Made by a program: the position numbers and the translations under genes | Shown here: one piece after another, positions 39,285 to 48,515 of the stretch | Position numbering within the stretch: the stretch's first letter is position 1 | Layout of the letters: the number at the start of each line of letters is the position of its first letter | Source of the DNA: Streptomyces tailanensis | GTDB lineage: Bacteria; Actinomycetota; Actinomycetes; Streptomycetales; Streptomycetaceae | Length of the DNA: 64,000 nt | NCBI RefSeq assembly: GCF_008386495.1 | Contig: NZ_VTHJ01000007.1 | Location: 124,001 to 188,000, forward strand | Reading direction: 5' to 3' | Notes under the pieces: model-generated | What the model saw: only the letters and a program-made list of their open reading frames with translations | Database searches by the model: none | What the model was told of the DNA's origin: nothing

Positions 39285-42200
39285 TCAGCGGGTCTTCGCG
39301 TCGAGCTCCCGCCGCAGCCGGGCGGCGAGCTCGTCGACGTACGGCGGGTCGAGCAGCGACAGATGGTGCCCCGCGACTCGTACGACCGTCAGGCTCGGGC
39401 ACACCGCGTCCCAGCCGAGCGCCTCGTCGTCCCGTTCGTACGCCGGGTCGCGCACGCTGTGCGGAGCGGGCTCGGAGGCACGGAACAGGAACACCCGCCC
39501 GTCGTGGGGACCGGGCCGGTGGGCTTCACCGATCCTCAGGTCCAGGTAGGACGAGCGCTGGTGGGCCAGGACGGCGGCCGGTACGTCGGCGGCCTCGCGA
39601 AGCGCCCGCAGCACGAGGTCGATGCGCTCGCCGTCGTCGTCCGTCGCGACCAACTCGTCGTACGGCAGCGACAGTTCGACGCCGTACGTGTCGGAGACGT
39701 GGCGGGCGAAGCCGGTGAGGTGGGCGCGGATCCGGTCGGCCTGCGAGCCACCGCGCCGGGGCAGGGGCCGTACGGAGTCGATGAGCACCACCAGCTCCAC
39801 GTCCCGCCCGGCTGCGGTGAGCTGCCGCGCGGTCTCCTGGGCGACGAAGCCGCCGAAGGACCAACCGCCCAGCAGACAGGGCCCGTCGGGGTGGACGGCG
39901 GCGACCGTCTCGGCGTAGCGGCGCGCCTTCTCGGTCACCGTTCGAGCCTCGTCGAGCCGCTCCAGCCCGTGGACCGGCCGCGCGTTCCCGAGCCGGTCGA
40001 CGAGGGTCCGGTAGACGTCGGTGGTGCCGCCGGCGGGGTGGATGAGGAAGAGCGGAGGGTGGGAGCCGGAGGTGGTGGTGAGCAGGGGGCGCAGCGGGGA
40101 CTCGGGGCTGGTTGTCCGCGCGGGTGGTGGTGTGTTCCGGATGCCGTGGGCCGGGGCCGACGTCGTGGGCAGCGCCCGTTGGATGCGGGCGGCCGTCTCC
40201 CCGACGGTGGCGGCGCCGAGCAGGTCGCGCAGGGCGACCTCGATGCCGAGATCGCGTTCCAGGGCGGTGCGGATGCGGACGGCCATCAAGGAGTCCAGGC
40301 CGAGTTCGGCGAAGGCGGAGGCCGGTGTGACACGGGTGGGCGGGTGGCCGGTGACGGCGCTGATGTGGTGACAGAGCCGGGCGGCGATCGAGGCGTCGTC
40401 CGCCACGTCGGCTTGCGCCGCGTTGGCTTGCGCCGCGTCGGCTTCCGCCACGCCGGCTTCCGTCCTCTCGGCTTGCGTCATGCCGGTCGCCATCTCGCGG
40501 CCGTACTTCGCCATGTCGGCCCGGGCCACACCGACCGCCGCCACACCGGCCCCCGCCCTGTCGGCCTTCGTCCACGGAACCCCCGCCACCGGCATCCCCG
40601 GCACGCCCGTCCCCTCGGCTCTCGCCCCTCGCCCATCCGTCCACCAATGCCGCACATGCCGCCACCGAGGCGCGGGCAGGTCGATGACGCGCCCCGGCGG
40701 CATCGGCAGGCGCAAACCCGCGGCGTACAACGTGCCCACCCCCGTGCGGAACTCGGCGGCCTCGTCGCCGTCCCGGCGCAGTGTGCCGAGGGCGAGGGAG
40801 CCGGGCGCGGTGTCGGTGATGGCGCGGGTGAGGACCGGGTGGGGGGAGATCTCGACGAACGTGGTGTGGCCGTCGGCGGCGGCCGCGGCGATGGCCCGGT
40901 CCAGCCGTACCGGTCGTCGCAGATTCGCGGCCCAGTGGGCGGCGTCGAAGACACAGTCGCCGCGCGGGTCGTCCAGGACGGTGGAGTAGACCAGGACGCG
41001 AGGATGGACACCTTGTATGTCGCTCAGCGCATCGGTCAACTCCGCCAGTAGCGGCTCGACTTGGGGCGAGTGCCCGGCACCCACGACCCGCATCGAGCGC
41101 GCGGTTCGCCCCTCCCGCTCCAGCCGGTCCACCAGCCGGGCCACGGCCGCCTCCTCGCCGGTGACCACCTTCTGGCCGGGCGAGGAGTGCACGGCCACGT
41201 GGACGCCGGGGAAGTCCCGTTCCAGAGCGGAGAGTTCGGTGTCGTCGAGGTCGACGACCGCCATCGCGCCGCCCAGCAGTCCGCTCAGCAGCCGGGCCCG
41301 TACGGCGACGACGCGGGCCGCGTCCGGTACCTCCAGGGCGCCCGCGCACACGGCCGCGGCGACCTCGCCCAGGGAGTGGCCGATGACGGCGGCGGGTTCG
41401 ACGCCGTACGCCCGCCACAGCTCGGCGAGCGCCAATTGGAGCCCGAACAGGACGGGCTGGGCGACCTCCAGGCGCTCCAGGCGATCGAGATCGAGGTCCT
41501 CGCCGGACGCCAGTTGGTCGTAGAGGGACAGACCGCACTCGGGGGCGAGCTGGGCGTCCAGCTTCTCCACGGCGGCGGCGAAGGCGGGTTCCTCGGCCAG
41601 CAGTCGACGCCCCATGCCGGCCCACTGGCTGCCGTACCCGGAGAAGACCCACACCGGGCCGCGCCCGATGACATCCCGGTCGCCGGTCAGCACCCGGGCG
41701 TGCGGGCGTCCGCGCGCCAACTCGCCCAGACCGTCGTCGAGTTCGGCGCCGCTCCGGGCGACGATCGCGGCCCGCACCGGCCCCCGCCCGGCGCGTCCGG
41801 CGAGCGTGCGGGCCACGTCGGCGGGGTGCGCGGCGGATCCCTCGGGCGTCCGGAGCCAGTCGGCGAGCCTCCCCGCCGTGTCCCGGAGACGGGCGATGTC
41901 GACGTCGGAGAGGAGGTGAAGGCGGGCCGAAGGCTCCTCGGCCGGGGGCGGCGGCGACAGGGCGCCGGGTCGCCATTCCTCCAGTACCGCATGGGCGTTG
42001 GTGCCGCCGAAGCCGAATCCGGAGACCCCGGCGGTGGCCGTACCGCCGTAGCGGGGCCATGGTTCGGACTCGGCCACCACCCGCAGCCGTACGTCGTCCA
42101 GGGCGCTGCCCTCGCCGCAGTGCAGGGACGGGGGGATGAGGTCGTGGTGCAGCGCGAGCACCGTCTTGACCAGTCCGGCGATGCCCGCGGCGGACTCCAG

Positions 42201-43526
42201 GTGGCCGAGGTTGCCCTTGACGGAGCCGAGGAGCAGCGGCTGGTCGGGGTCGCGGCCCGCACCGAGCACGCCGGCGAGCGCGCCCGCCTCGATCGGGTCG
42301 CCGAGCGGGGTGCCGGTGCCGTGCGCCTCGACGTGGTCGATGTGCGCGGGGGAGAGACCGGCTCGCGCGTAGACGGTCGTCAGGAGGGCTTGCTGGGCCG
42401 CCGGGTTGGGGGCCAGGAGGCCGCCCGAGCGGCCGTCGGAGTTGACGGCCGTGGCGCGGATGACGGCGAGGACACGGTCGCCGTCCCGCTCGGCGTCGGA
42501 CAGCCGCTTCAGCAGCACGGCAGCGCATCCCTCGCCGCGCCCGATACCGTCGGCCGCCGCCGAGAACGGCTTGCACCGCCCGTCCGGGGCGAGCGCGCCC
42601 GCCCGCCGGAACGCGACGGTGACCGTGGGGGAGAGCAGCACGTTCACCCCGGCGGCGATCGCCGTGTCGCTCTCGCCCGTGCGCAGGCTGACACAGGCGT
42701 GATGCACCGCGACCAGCGACGACGAACAGGCCGTGTCGACCGCCATGCTCGGCCCCCGGGCGTCCAGTACGTACGACACCCGGCCCGCGGCGACGCTCAG
42801 CGCCCCGCCCGCCGGGGCCCAGGGATCGACGGCCGCCGGGTCCGCGCCGGTGAGCGAGCCGTACTCGGGCGCGGAGACCCCGACGAAGACACCGGTGGCG
42901 GTACCGGCGAGGGAGACGGCCGGGACGGCGGCGTGGGCGAGCGTCTCGTGGACGACTTCCAGCAGGATCCGCTGCTGCGGGTCCATCACCGCGGCCTCGC
43001 GCGGCGTGATGCGGAAGAAGTCCGCGTCGAACGCGGCGATGTCGTCGAGGTAGCCGCCGTAGGGAAGCGCGTCGGCAGGCGGGAACGCGGTGAAGTCGCG
43101 CCACCGGTCCTCCGGGACCCGCCGGATCGCGTCGACGCCCCCGCTCAGCAGCCGCCAGTAGTCCCCGGGGCCGTGCACACCCCCGGGCAGCCGGCAGCCG
43201 ACGCCGATGACCGCGATCGGTTCGCCCTGCACGATCGGGGAAGGGGCCGCGGAGACCGGTGGAGCGACCTCCGCCGTCGTACCGCACAGTCGAGCCATCA
43301 GTGCCTCGCAGGTCGGCGCCTCCCACAGCAGCGTCGCCGGCAGTGCATGGCCCGTGGCACGGGACAGCTCCCCGGCCAGGGCGATCGCGTCCCGGGAGGA
43401 CATGCCGAGATCCGCCAGCGGCCGGTCCAGCGGAACGTCCTCGACGGCCGTGCCGTGCCAGGCGGCCACTCGCTCGGCGACCAGCCGCCGCAGCACACCC
43501 TCGTCGACTCTTCCGACGGCCCTCAT
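39285..43526 (-). CDS. Pks13-like polyketide synthase (ACP-KS-AT-ACP-TE)
   Basis: A 1413-residue megasynthase with the domain order of mycobacterial Pks13. N-terminal ACP with Ser44 in LGMSSRDAIAL; KS at about 101-520 with Cys267 (DTACSSS), His402 (EAHGTGTP) and His442 (KGNLGH); AT at about 625-930 with Ser718 (GHSLGE) and an atypical specificity motif GAGHS at 816-820; a repetitive linker at 1000-1045; second ACP with Ser1079 (LGLDSL); TE with Ser1223 (GGWSFGG) and His1387/1388. In Pks13 the first ACP receives a fatty acyl chain from FadD32 and condenses it with a carboxyacyl unit. Start ATG overlaps the upstream ligase stop (ATGA). It is shorter than Pks13 (about 1730). Confidence 0.92.
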   Translation of the reverse strand: MRAVGRVDEGVLRRLVAERVAAWHGTAVEDVPLDRPLADLGMSSRDAIALAGELSRATGHALPATLLWEAPTCEALMARLCGTTAEVAPPVSAAPSPIVQGEPIAVIGVGCRLPGGVHGPGDYWRLLSGGVDAIRRVPEDRWRDFTAFPPADALPYGGYLDDIAAFDADFFRITPREAAVMDPQQRILLEVVHETLAHAAVPAVSLAGTATGVFVGVSAPEYGSLTGADPAAVDPWAPAGGALSVAAGRVSYVLDARGPSMAVDTACSSSLVAVHHACVSLRTGESDTAIAAGVNVLLSPTVTVAFRRAGALAPDGRCKPFSAAADGIGRGEGCAAVLLKRLSDAERDGDRVLAVIRATAVNSDGRSGGLLAPNPAAQQALLTTVYARAGLSPAHIDHVEAHGTGTPLGDPIEAGALAGVLGAGRDPDQPLLLGSVKGNLGHLESAAGIAGLVKTVLALHHDLIPPSLHCGEGSALDDVRLRVVAESEPWPRYGGTATAGVSGFGFGGTNAHAVLEEWRPGALSPPPPAEEPSARLHLLSDVDIARLRDTAGRLADWLRTPEGSAAHPADVARTLAGRAGRGPVRAAIVARSGAELDDGLGELARGRPHARVLTGDRDVIGRGPVWVFSGYGSQWAGMGRRLLAEEPAFAAAVEKLDAQLAPECGLSLYDQLASGEDLDLDRLERLEVAQPVLFGLQLALAELWRAYGVEPAAVIGHSLGEVAAAVCAGALEVPDAARVVAVRARLLSGLLGGAMAVVDLDDTELSALERDFPGVHVAVHSSPGQKVVTGEEAAVARLVDRLEREGRTARSMRVVGAGHSPQVEPLLAELTDALSDIQGVHPRVLVYSTVLDDPRGDCVFDAAHWAANLRRPVRLDRAIAAAAADGHTTFVEISPHPVLTRAITDTAPGSLALGTLRRDGDEAAEFRTGVGTLYAAGLRLPMPPGRVIDLPAPRWRHVRHWWTDGRGARAEGTGVPGMPVAGVPWTKADRAGAGVAAVGVARADMAKYGREMATGMTQAERTEAGVAEADAAQANAAQADVADDASIAARLCHHISAVTGHPPTRVTPASAFAELGLDSLMAVRIRTALERDLGIEVALRDLLGAATVGETAARIQRALPTTSAPAHGIRNTPPPARTTSPESPLRPLLTTTSGSHPPLFLIHPAGGTTDVYRTLVDRLGNARPVHGLERLDEARTVTEKARRYAETVAAVHPDGPCLLGGWSFGGFVAQETARQLTAAGRDVELVVLIDSVRPLPRRGGSQADRIRAHLTGFARHVSDTYGVELSLPYDELVATDDDGERIDLVLRALREAADVPAAVLAHQRSSYLDLRIGEAHRPGPHDGRVFLFRASEPAPHSVRDPAYERDDEALGWDAVCPSLTVVRVAGHHLSLLDPPYVDELAARLRRELDAKTR

Positions 43527-45307
43527 GCCGAGTCCCCCGCCGCCGCGTAGGCACCCGCCAGATACCGCTCACGGGTCAGCGCCCGCGACACCTTGCCGCT
43601 GGACGTCCGGGGCACCGTGCCCGGCGGGACGAGGACGACATCGGTGAGCCGCAGCCCGTGCCGCGCCGAGACCGCCGCGCGGACGGCCCGCACCAGGGCC
43701 GGTACGTCGAGCCGGGCCGGCGTCGTGGTCCGTACGTGCTCCGCCACGACGATCACCCGCTCACCGGCGGCGCCCGGCGTCCCGAACGCGGCGAGCCGGT
43801 CGCGCCGCACCGCCGGATGAGCGTCCTGGACCGTGGCCTCCACGTCCTGCGGATAGTGATTGCGGCCGTCGACGACGATGAGGTCCTTGAGCCGCCCGGT
43901 GACGACCAACTGCCCGTCGTGGACCACCCCGAGGTCACCGGTGCGCAGCCATTCCACCGCACCGCCCGGCCCACTCGTCCCGTCGGTACCTGCCGCGTCC
44001 CCGGCGAACGTCGCGCCGAAGACGTGCCGGGTCTGTCGGTCCTGGTTCCGGTAGCCCCGCCCCACGTTGGGTCCCTGGACCCAGATCTCGCCGACCTCGC
44101 CCTCGGCCAGGGCGGCGCGGGTCAGGGGATCGGCGATCCGGACCCGTTGCCCCGCCGGAGTGCCGCAGCCGGCCAGCAGCACGGCCCGGGGATCGTCGGG
44201 CCGTGCGGGCAGGGCCTTCCCGGCGGCGAGGGCGTCCCGGTCGAGCGCGAACCGGCGCAACGGCTCCCCGGGCCGCGCCGCGCTGACGAAGACGGTCGCC
44301 TCGGCGAGTCCGTACGACGGGCAGTGGGTCTCCGGCACGAGGCCCTGGGCGGCGAAGGCCGCGTGGAACCGGTCGGCAGTCCCGGGGCGGACCGGTTCGC
44401 TGCCGTTGATCAGCGCGGCGACGCCGTCCAGCCGAAGGCCCACCTTCTGGGCCTCGGTGACGGCCGACGCGCAGTAGTCGTAGGCGAAGTTGGGCGCAGC
44501 GCTCACCGCACGCGGGTGCGCGGCCAGCAACCGCAGCCAGCGCACGGGTTCCTGGAGGAACGCGCCCGGATCCATGAGCACCGACGGCACCCCCCGCACC
44601 ACCGGCGCCGCGACACTCAGTACGAGCCCCATGTCGTGGTACAGCGGCAGCCAGCCCACACAGGTCACCGGATGCGCGTCGGCACCGTAAGCCGCGAGCG
44701 CCTGGCGGGCGTTGGCGACGACGTTACCGTGGGTGATCTCCACACCGGCCGGGGTACGGGTCGAGCCGGACGTGTACTGGAGGTAGGCGACCGCGGTGTC
44801 GTCGGGCCCGAGCGGCCGCCAACCGTCACCGGCGGCGTCGGGCACGAGATCGGCGGCGAGGAACCGCAGTGACCGAGCAGCCCCGCCCGCGCAGAACTCC
44901 CGTACCTCATGGAGGCCGTGGCCCGTCGCCACGACGGCCGCCGGACGCGCGTCGGCCAGGACCGCCGACAGCCGGTCGCCGTGTCCGGGCAGACCGGGCG
45001 GATACAGCGGTACGGCGACCAGGCCGGCGGCGAGCGCCGCGAGGAACGCGGTGACGTACTCCGTCCCCTGCGGGCACAGCACCGCGACCCGCGCCCCCGG
45101 CTCGACCTCCTCGGCGAGCCGGGCCGCCAGCGCCCGCACCCGCAGGTCCAGGCGTCGCCAGGTCAGGGTGCGGTGGACGCCGCGCGAGTGCGGGGCGGGA
45201 TGGTCGACGAAGGTGAAGGCGCGGCGGTCGGGGGTCGTTTGGGCCCAGTGCCGTACGTACTCCGGCAGACTGCGGAACGCGGGCGCGAGCGGGGGGCGGC
45301 TTTCCAT
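43523..45307 (-). CDS. Fatty-acyl-AMP ligase, FadD32-like
   Basis: A 594-residue member of the fatty-acyl-AMP ligases, which activate a fatty acid as acyl-adenylate and load it directly on an ACP. ATP motif YTSGSTRTPAGVEITHGN near 195, GWLPLYHDMGL near 237, PNFAYDYCA near 290, YGLAEATVF near 345 and the hinge block LRTGDLG / GRLKDLIVVDGRNHYPQD near 460-490 are all present. The start is ATG at 45307 with TGAGGAG upstream. Its stop overlaps the start of the Pks13-like gene, so the two are translationally coupled, matching the fadD32-pks13 partnership. Confidence 0.9.
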   Translation of the reverse strand: MESRPPLAPAFRSLPEYVRHWAQTTPDRRAFTFVDHPAPHSRGVHRTLTWRRLDLRVRALAARLAEEVEPGARVAVLCPQGTEYVTAFLAALAAGLVAVPLYPPGLPGHGDRLSAVLADARPAAVVATGHGLHEVREFCAGGAARSLRFLAADLVPDAAGDGWRPLGPDDTAVAYLQYTSGSTRTPAGVEITHGNVVANARQALAAYGADAHPVTCVGWLPLYHDMGLVLSVAAPVVRGVPSVLMDPGAFLQEPVRWLRLLAAHPRAVSAAPNFAYDYCASAVTEAQKVGLRLDGVAALINGSEPVRPGTADRFHAAFAAQGLVPETHCPSYGLAEATVFVSAARPGEPLRRFALDRDALAAGKALPARPDDPRAVLLAGCGTPAGQRVRIADPLTRAALAEGEVGEIWVQGPNVGRGYRNQDRQTRHVFGATFAGDAAGTDGTSGPGGAVEWLRTGDLGVVHDGQLVVTGRLKDLIVVDGRNHYPQDVEATVQDAHPAVRRDRLAAFGTPGAAGERVIVVAEHVRTTTPARLDVPALVRAVRAAVSARHGLRLTDVVLVPPGTVPRTSSGKVSRALTRERYLAGAYAAAGDSA

Positions 45308-45347
45308 TCGGGCATGGCTCCTCAGGTTGATCAATGGATCAGGTTGA

Positions 45348-46985
45348 TCAGAGCGGGATGTTGCCGTGCCGGCGCTCCGGCATCGGGGCGCGCTTGCCGC
45401 GCAGCGCGCGCAGGGCGCGGCAGACGTGGGAGCGGGTGTCGCGCGGGGCGATGACGGCGTCGACGTAGCCGCGCTCGGCGGCGAGGTACGGGGTCCCGTG
45501 GGTGCTCTCGTACGCGGCGACGAGGCTGGCGCGCAGCGCCTCGGGGTCGGCCGCGGCGGCGAGTTCGCGCCGGTGCAGGACGCCGACCGCGCCCTCGGCG
45601 CCCATGACGGCGATGCGCGCGGTGGGCCAGGCCAGATTGATGTCGGCGCCCAGGTGCTTCGACCCCATCACCGCGTACCCGCCGCCGTACGCCTTGCGCA
45701 CCACCACCGTGACCTTGGGGACGGTCGCCTCGGCGTACGCGTACAGCAGTTTGGCGCCCCGCCGGATGATCCCGGCCTGCTCCTGAGGGACCCCGGAGAG
45801 ATAGCCGGGGACGTCGGCGAAGGTCAGCAGCGGGATCCCGAACGCGTCGCAGAACCGTACGAAGCGCGCCGCCTTCTCGGAGGCGTCGATGTCGAGGACC
45901 CCGGCGGCGTGCAGCGGCTGGTTGGCGACGACCCCGACCGGAGCGCCCTCGATGAGAGCCAGGGCACAGATGATGTTCGGCGCGAACAGCTCCTGGATCT
46001 CAAGGAGTTCACCGTCGTCCACGACCCCACGCAGGATGTCCCGCATGTCGTACGCCTGCCCGAGCCGGTCCGGCACGACCGTGTCGAGGCACAAGCCGTC
46101 GGGCGAGGCCCCCGGCGCGTACTGCGGCGGCCGCTCCAGGTTGTTGGCGGGCAGGTACGACAGCAGGTCCCGTACGGTGTCGAGGGCGTCCACCTCGTCG
46201 GCGGCGAGGAAGTGCGCGTTGCCGTTGACGGTGTTGCTGGTACGGGCGCCGCCCAGCTCCTCGGCGTCGGCGCGTTCACCCGTGACCGTCTCGATGACGT
46301 CGGGCCCGGTGACGAACATGTGCGAGGCGCCGTCCACCATCACGGTGAAGTCGGTGATGGCGGGCGAATACGCGGCCCCGCCGGCGCACGGCCCGAGGAC
46401 GACCGAGATCTGCGGGATCACCCCGGACGCCCGTACATTGCGCCGGACCAGCTCGGCGTAGAGGGCGAGCGAGGTGACCCCCTCCTGGATACGGGCGCCA
46501 CCGCCGTCGTTGAGCCCGACGACCGGACAACCGGTCTTCAGGGCGAGGTCCATCAGGGCGAGCGTCTTCTCGCCGAAGGCCTCGCCCATGCTGCCGCCGA
46601 AGACCGTGGAGTCCTGGGCGAACACGCAGACCTGGCGGCCGTCCACCGTCCCGTGCCCGGTGACCACCCCGTCGCCGTACGGCCGGTGGGCGCCGTCCCC
46701 GGTGGGCCGGGCCCGCACGAACAGCCCGGTCTCGGTGAACGACCCCGCGTCCAGCAGCAGATCGATCCGCTCCCGGGCGCCGTACTCACCACGCCGCCGC
46801 GGACCGCCGAGGCCGACCGCCCGCGCCCGACGGCTCTCCAGGTCGGCGATGCGATCGACGGTGCGGCCGCCGGTCGGGGCAGCGGCCGGATCGGCGGTCG
46901 GGGCAGCGGTTGTCGGGTCGGGCACGCGTGTCACCGCCCGCTCCGCCGACTGCCTTGCCCGGGATGTCGTCACCTCTAGCGTCAC
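45348..46985 (-). CDS. Acyl-CoA carboxylase beta (carboxyltransferase) subunit, AccD4/PccB-like
   Basis: A 545-residue carboxyltransferase that moves CO2 from biotin to an acyl-CoA. Two crotonase-like halves: the N-half with LNDGGGARIQEG near 160 and GPCAGGAAYSPAITDF near 205, the C-half with NQPLHAAGVLDIDASEKAARF near 360 and ADVPGYLSGVPQEQAG near 400. Where PccB/AccD5 have Asp in the pocket loop (G-x-D-Q-E), this protein has Pro, suggesting another acyl chain. Start GTG at 46985 after GGAGG; a GTG four codons later is possible. First gene of the operon with the acyl-AMP ligase (40-bp gap) and Pks13-like gene. No biotin-carrier subunit is nearby. Confidence 0.9.
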   Translation of the reverse strand: MTLEVTTSRARQSAERAVTRVPDPTTAAPTADPAAAPTGGRTVDRIADLESRRARAVGLGGPRRRGEYGARERIDLLLDAGSFTETGLFVRARPTGDGAHRPYGDGVVTGHGTVDGRQVCVFAQDSTVFGGSMGEAFGEKTLALMDLALKTGCPVVGLNDGGGARIQEGVTSLALYAELVRRNVRASGVIPQISVVLGPCAGGAAYSPAITDFTVMVDGASHMFVTGPDVIETVTGERADAEELGGARTSNTVNGNAHFLAADEVDALDTVRDLLSYLPANNLERPPQYAPGASPDGLCLDTVVPDRLGQAYDMRDILRGVVDDGELLEIQELFAPNIICALALIEGAPVGVVANQPLHAAGVLDIDASEKAARFVRFCDAFGIPLLTFADVPGYLSGVPQEQAGIIRRGAKLLYAYAEATVPKVTVVVRKAYGGGYAVMGSKHLGADINLAWPTARIAVMGAEGAVGVLHRRELAAAADPEALRASLVAAYESTHGTPYLAAERGYVDAVIAPRDTRSHVCRALRALRGKRAPMPERRHGNIPL

Positions 46986-46994
46986 AGCCACCTC

Positions 46995-47008
46995 CGAAGG
47001 TGCCTTCG
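46995..47008 (-). promoter_or_regulatory. Palindrome overlapping the accD-like ribosome site
   Basis: CGAAGGTGCCTTCG is a perfect 6-bp inverted repeat with a two-base centre. Its downstream side abuts GGAGG of the GTG start at 46985, so as an RNA hairpin it could mask the ribosome site, or as DNA act as an operator for the mycolate-like operon. Confidence 0.4.
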
Positions 47009-47181
47009 AATATGGCAGCGGGGGAGGGGCGGGCCGGGGCGATCGCCGTTCTGTTTGCGGGAGATGAGTCCTGTGGGGCCGGTGTTCGTCCGTGGGTGAC
47101 AAGAGAGCCGCATGGCCGTAATCACCGGCAGCCGGGCCGGGCCCAGTTCACCAAGTGGTGACGCATGGGAAGGCTGTGGGC

Positions 47182-48363
47182 ATGGATATCGACGCCCTGC
47201 GCCGGGACACCCCGGGCACCGCCAACCGCGTGCACCTCAACAACGCCGGAGCCGGCCTGCTCTCCCGCCGGACCCTGGACACCGTCACCGCCCACCTGGA
47301 ACTGGAGGCCGCCATCGGCGGCTACGAGGCGGCGCGGCAGGAACAGGAGAGGATCGACGCCACCTACGCGGGCCTCGCCCGACTGGTGGGCGGGCGGCCC
47401 GAGGAGGTCGCGCTGTTCGACAACTCCACCCACGCCTGGAACGCCGCGTTCTACGCGATGACGTTCAAGCCGGGCGACCGCATCCTCACCGGCCGGAACG
47501 AGTACGGAAGCAGCGTGCTCGCCTATTTCCAGGTCGCCCGGCGCACCGGCGCGGAGATCGTCGTCGTCCCGGACGACGAGTCCGGACAGCTCGACACCGC
47601 CGCCCTGGCCGACCTGATCGACGAGCGCACCAGGCTCGTCGGCATCACCCACGTCCCCACCAGCGGCGGTCTGGTCAACCCGGCCGCCGAGATCGGCCGG
47701 ATCACCCGCGCCGCCGGGGTGCCGTTCCTGCTGGACGCCACGCAGTCCGTGGGCCAGTTCCCCGTCGACGTCGCCGCCATCGGCTGCGACCTGCTCACCG
47801 GCACCGGCCGCAAGTTCCTGCGCGGCCCGCGCGGAACGGGCTTCCTGTGGGTGCGGCCCGAGGCGCTGGAGTACCTGGACCCGTACGTCTGCGAGATCGA
47901 GTCGGCCGCCTGGGACGGCGAGCGCGGCTTCACCTGGCGCCCCGGCGCCCGGCGCTTCGAGACCTGGGAGAAGAGCTACGCCGACGTCCTCGGCCTGGAC
48001 ACGGCCGTACGCCAGGCCCTCGACCTGGGCCTGGACCGGATCGGCGAGCGAGCCGTCGCGCTCGGCGCGTATCTCCGCGACCGGCTCGACGCCCTGCCCG
48101 GCGTCACCACCCACGACCTGGGCGCCCACCAGTGCGCCATCGTCACCGCCAAGGTCGACGGCCTGCCCGCGCCCGAGGTCGCCACCGCGCTCGCCCGGCA
48201 CGGCATCAACGTCACGACCACGGTCCCCGAACACAACCAGTTCGACACGGAGAACCGAGACGTCCACCCCCTGGTACGGCTCTCCCCGCACTACTACAAC
48301 ACGGAGGCCGAACTCGACCGGACCGTCGAGGTGATGGCCGACATCGCCCGCTCCGCGCGCTGA
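47182..48363 (+). CDS. Class V aminotransferase-fold PLP enzyme (cysteine desulfurase/EgtE-like)
   Basis: A 393-residue PLP-dependent enzyme of the aminotransferase V superfamily (cysteine desulfurases, isopenicillin N epimerase, EgtE). Conserved blocks: HLNNAGAGLLSRRTLD near 18-33, PFLLDATQSVGQFPVD near 185 (Asp binding PLP nitrogen), and the Schiff-base lysine in LTGTGRKFLRGPRGTGFLW near 215. No NifU/IscU or ergothioneine genes are adjacent, so the substrate is open. Start ATG at 47182 with GGGAAGG upstream. Divergent from the carboxylase gene; the final codons are part of a 21-bp tandem duplication. Confidence 0.82.
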   Translation: MDIDALRRDTPGTANRVHLNNAGAGLLSRRTLDTVTAHLELEAAIGGYEAARQEQERIDATYAGLARLVGGRPEEVALFDNSTHAWNAAFYAMTFKPGDRILTGRNEYGSSVLAYFQVARRTGAEIVVVPDDESGQLDTAALADLIDERTRLVGITHVPTSGGLVNPAAEIGRITRAAGVPFLLDATQSVGQFPVDVAAIGCDLLTGTGRKFLRGPRGTGFLWVRPEALEYLDPYVCEIESAAWDGERGFTWRPGARRFETWEKSYADVLGLDTAVRQALDLGLDRIGERAVALGAYLRDRLDALPGVTTHDLGAHQCAIVTAKVDGLPAPEVATALARHGINVTTTVPEHNQFDTENRDVHPLVRLSPHYYNTEAELDRTVEVMADIARSAR

Positions 48364-48392
48364 GACACGTACTCCGCGCGTTGAGACACGTA
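48351..48392. repeat. 21-bp tandem duplication at the PLP enzyme stop
   Basis: Two adjacent 21-base units (48351-48371 and 48372-48392) differ at one base. The first contains the last codons and the TGA of the PLP enzyme gene. Confidence 0.85.
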
Positions 48393-48515
48393 CGCGGAAG
48401 CCGCTCGTCCGCTCGTCCGTGCGGGCGGGCCGCTTCCGCGTATGCTCCGCGCGCTCCCCGCCCATGCCGGTTCACGCCCTGACGGCGGCGTCGCGCCGCC
48501 TTCCACACTGAGGGT

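Noticed and set aside
38358..41051. Very long open frame on the plus strand across the esterase and synthase genes
   Set aside because: It is antisense to genes with intact catalytic motifs, its product is low-complexity Arg/Gly/Val-rich, and it reflects the high GC third-position bias of the true genes.
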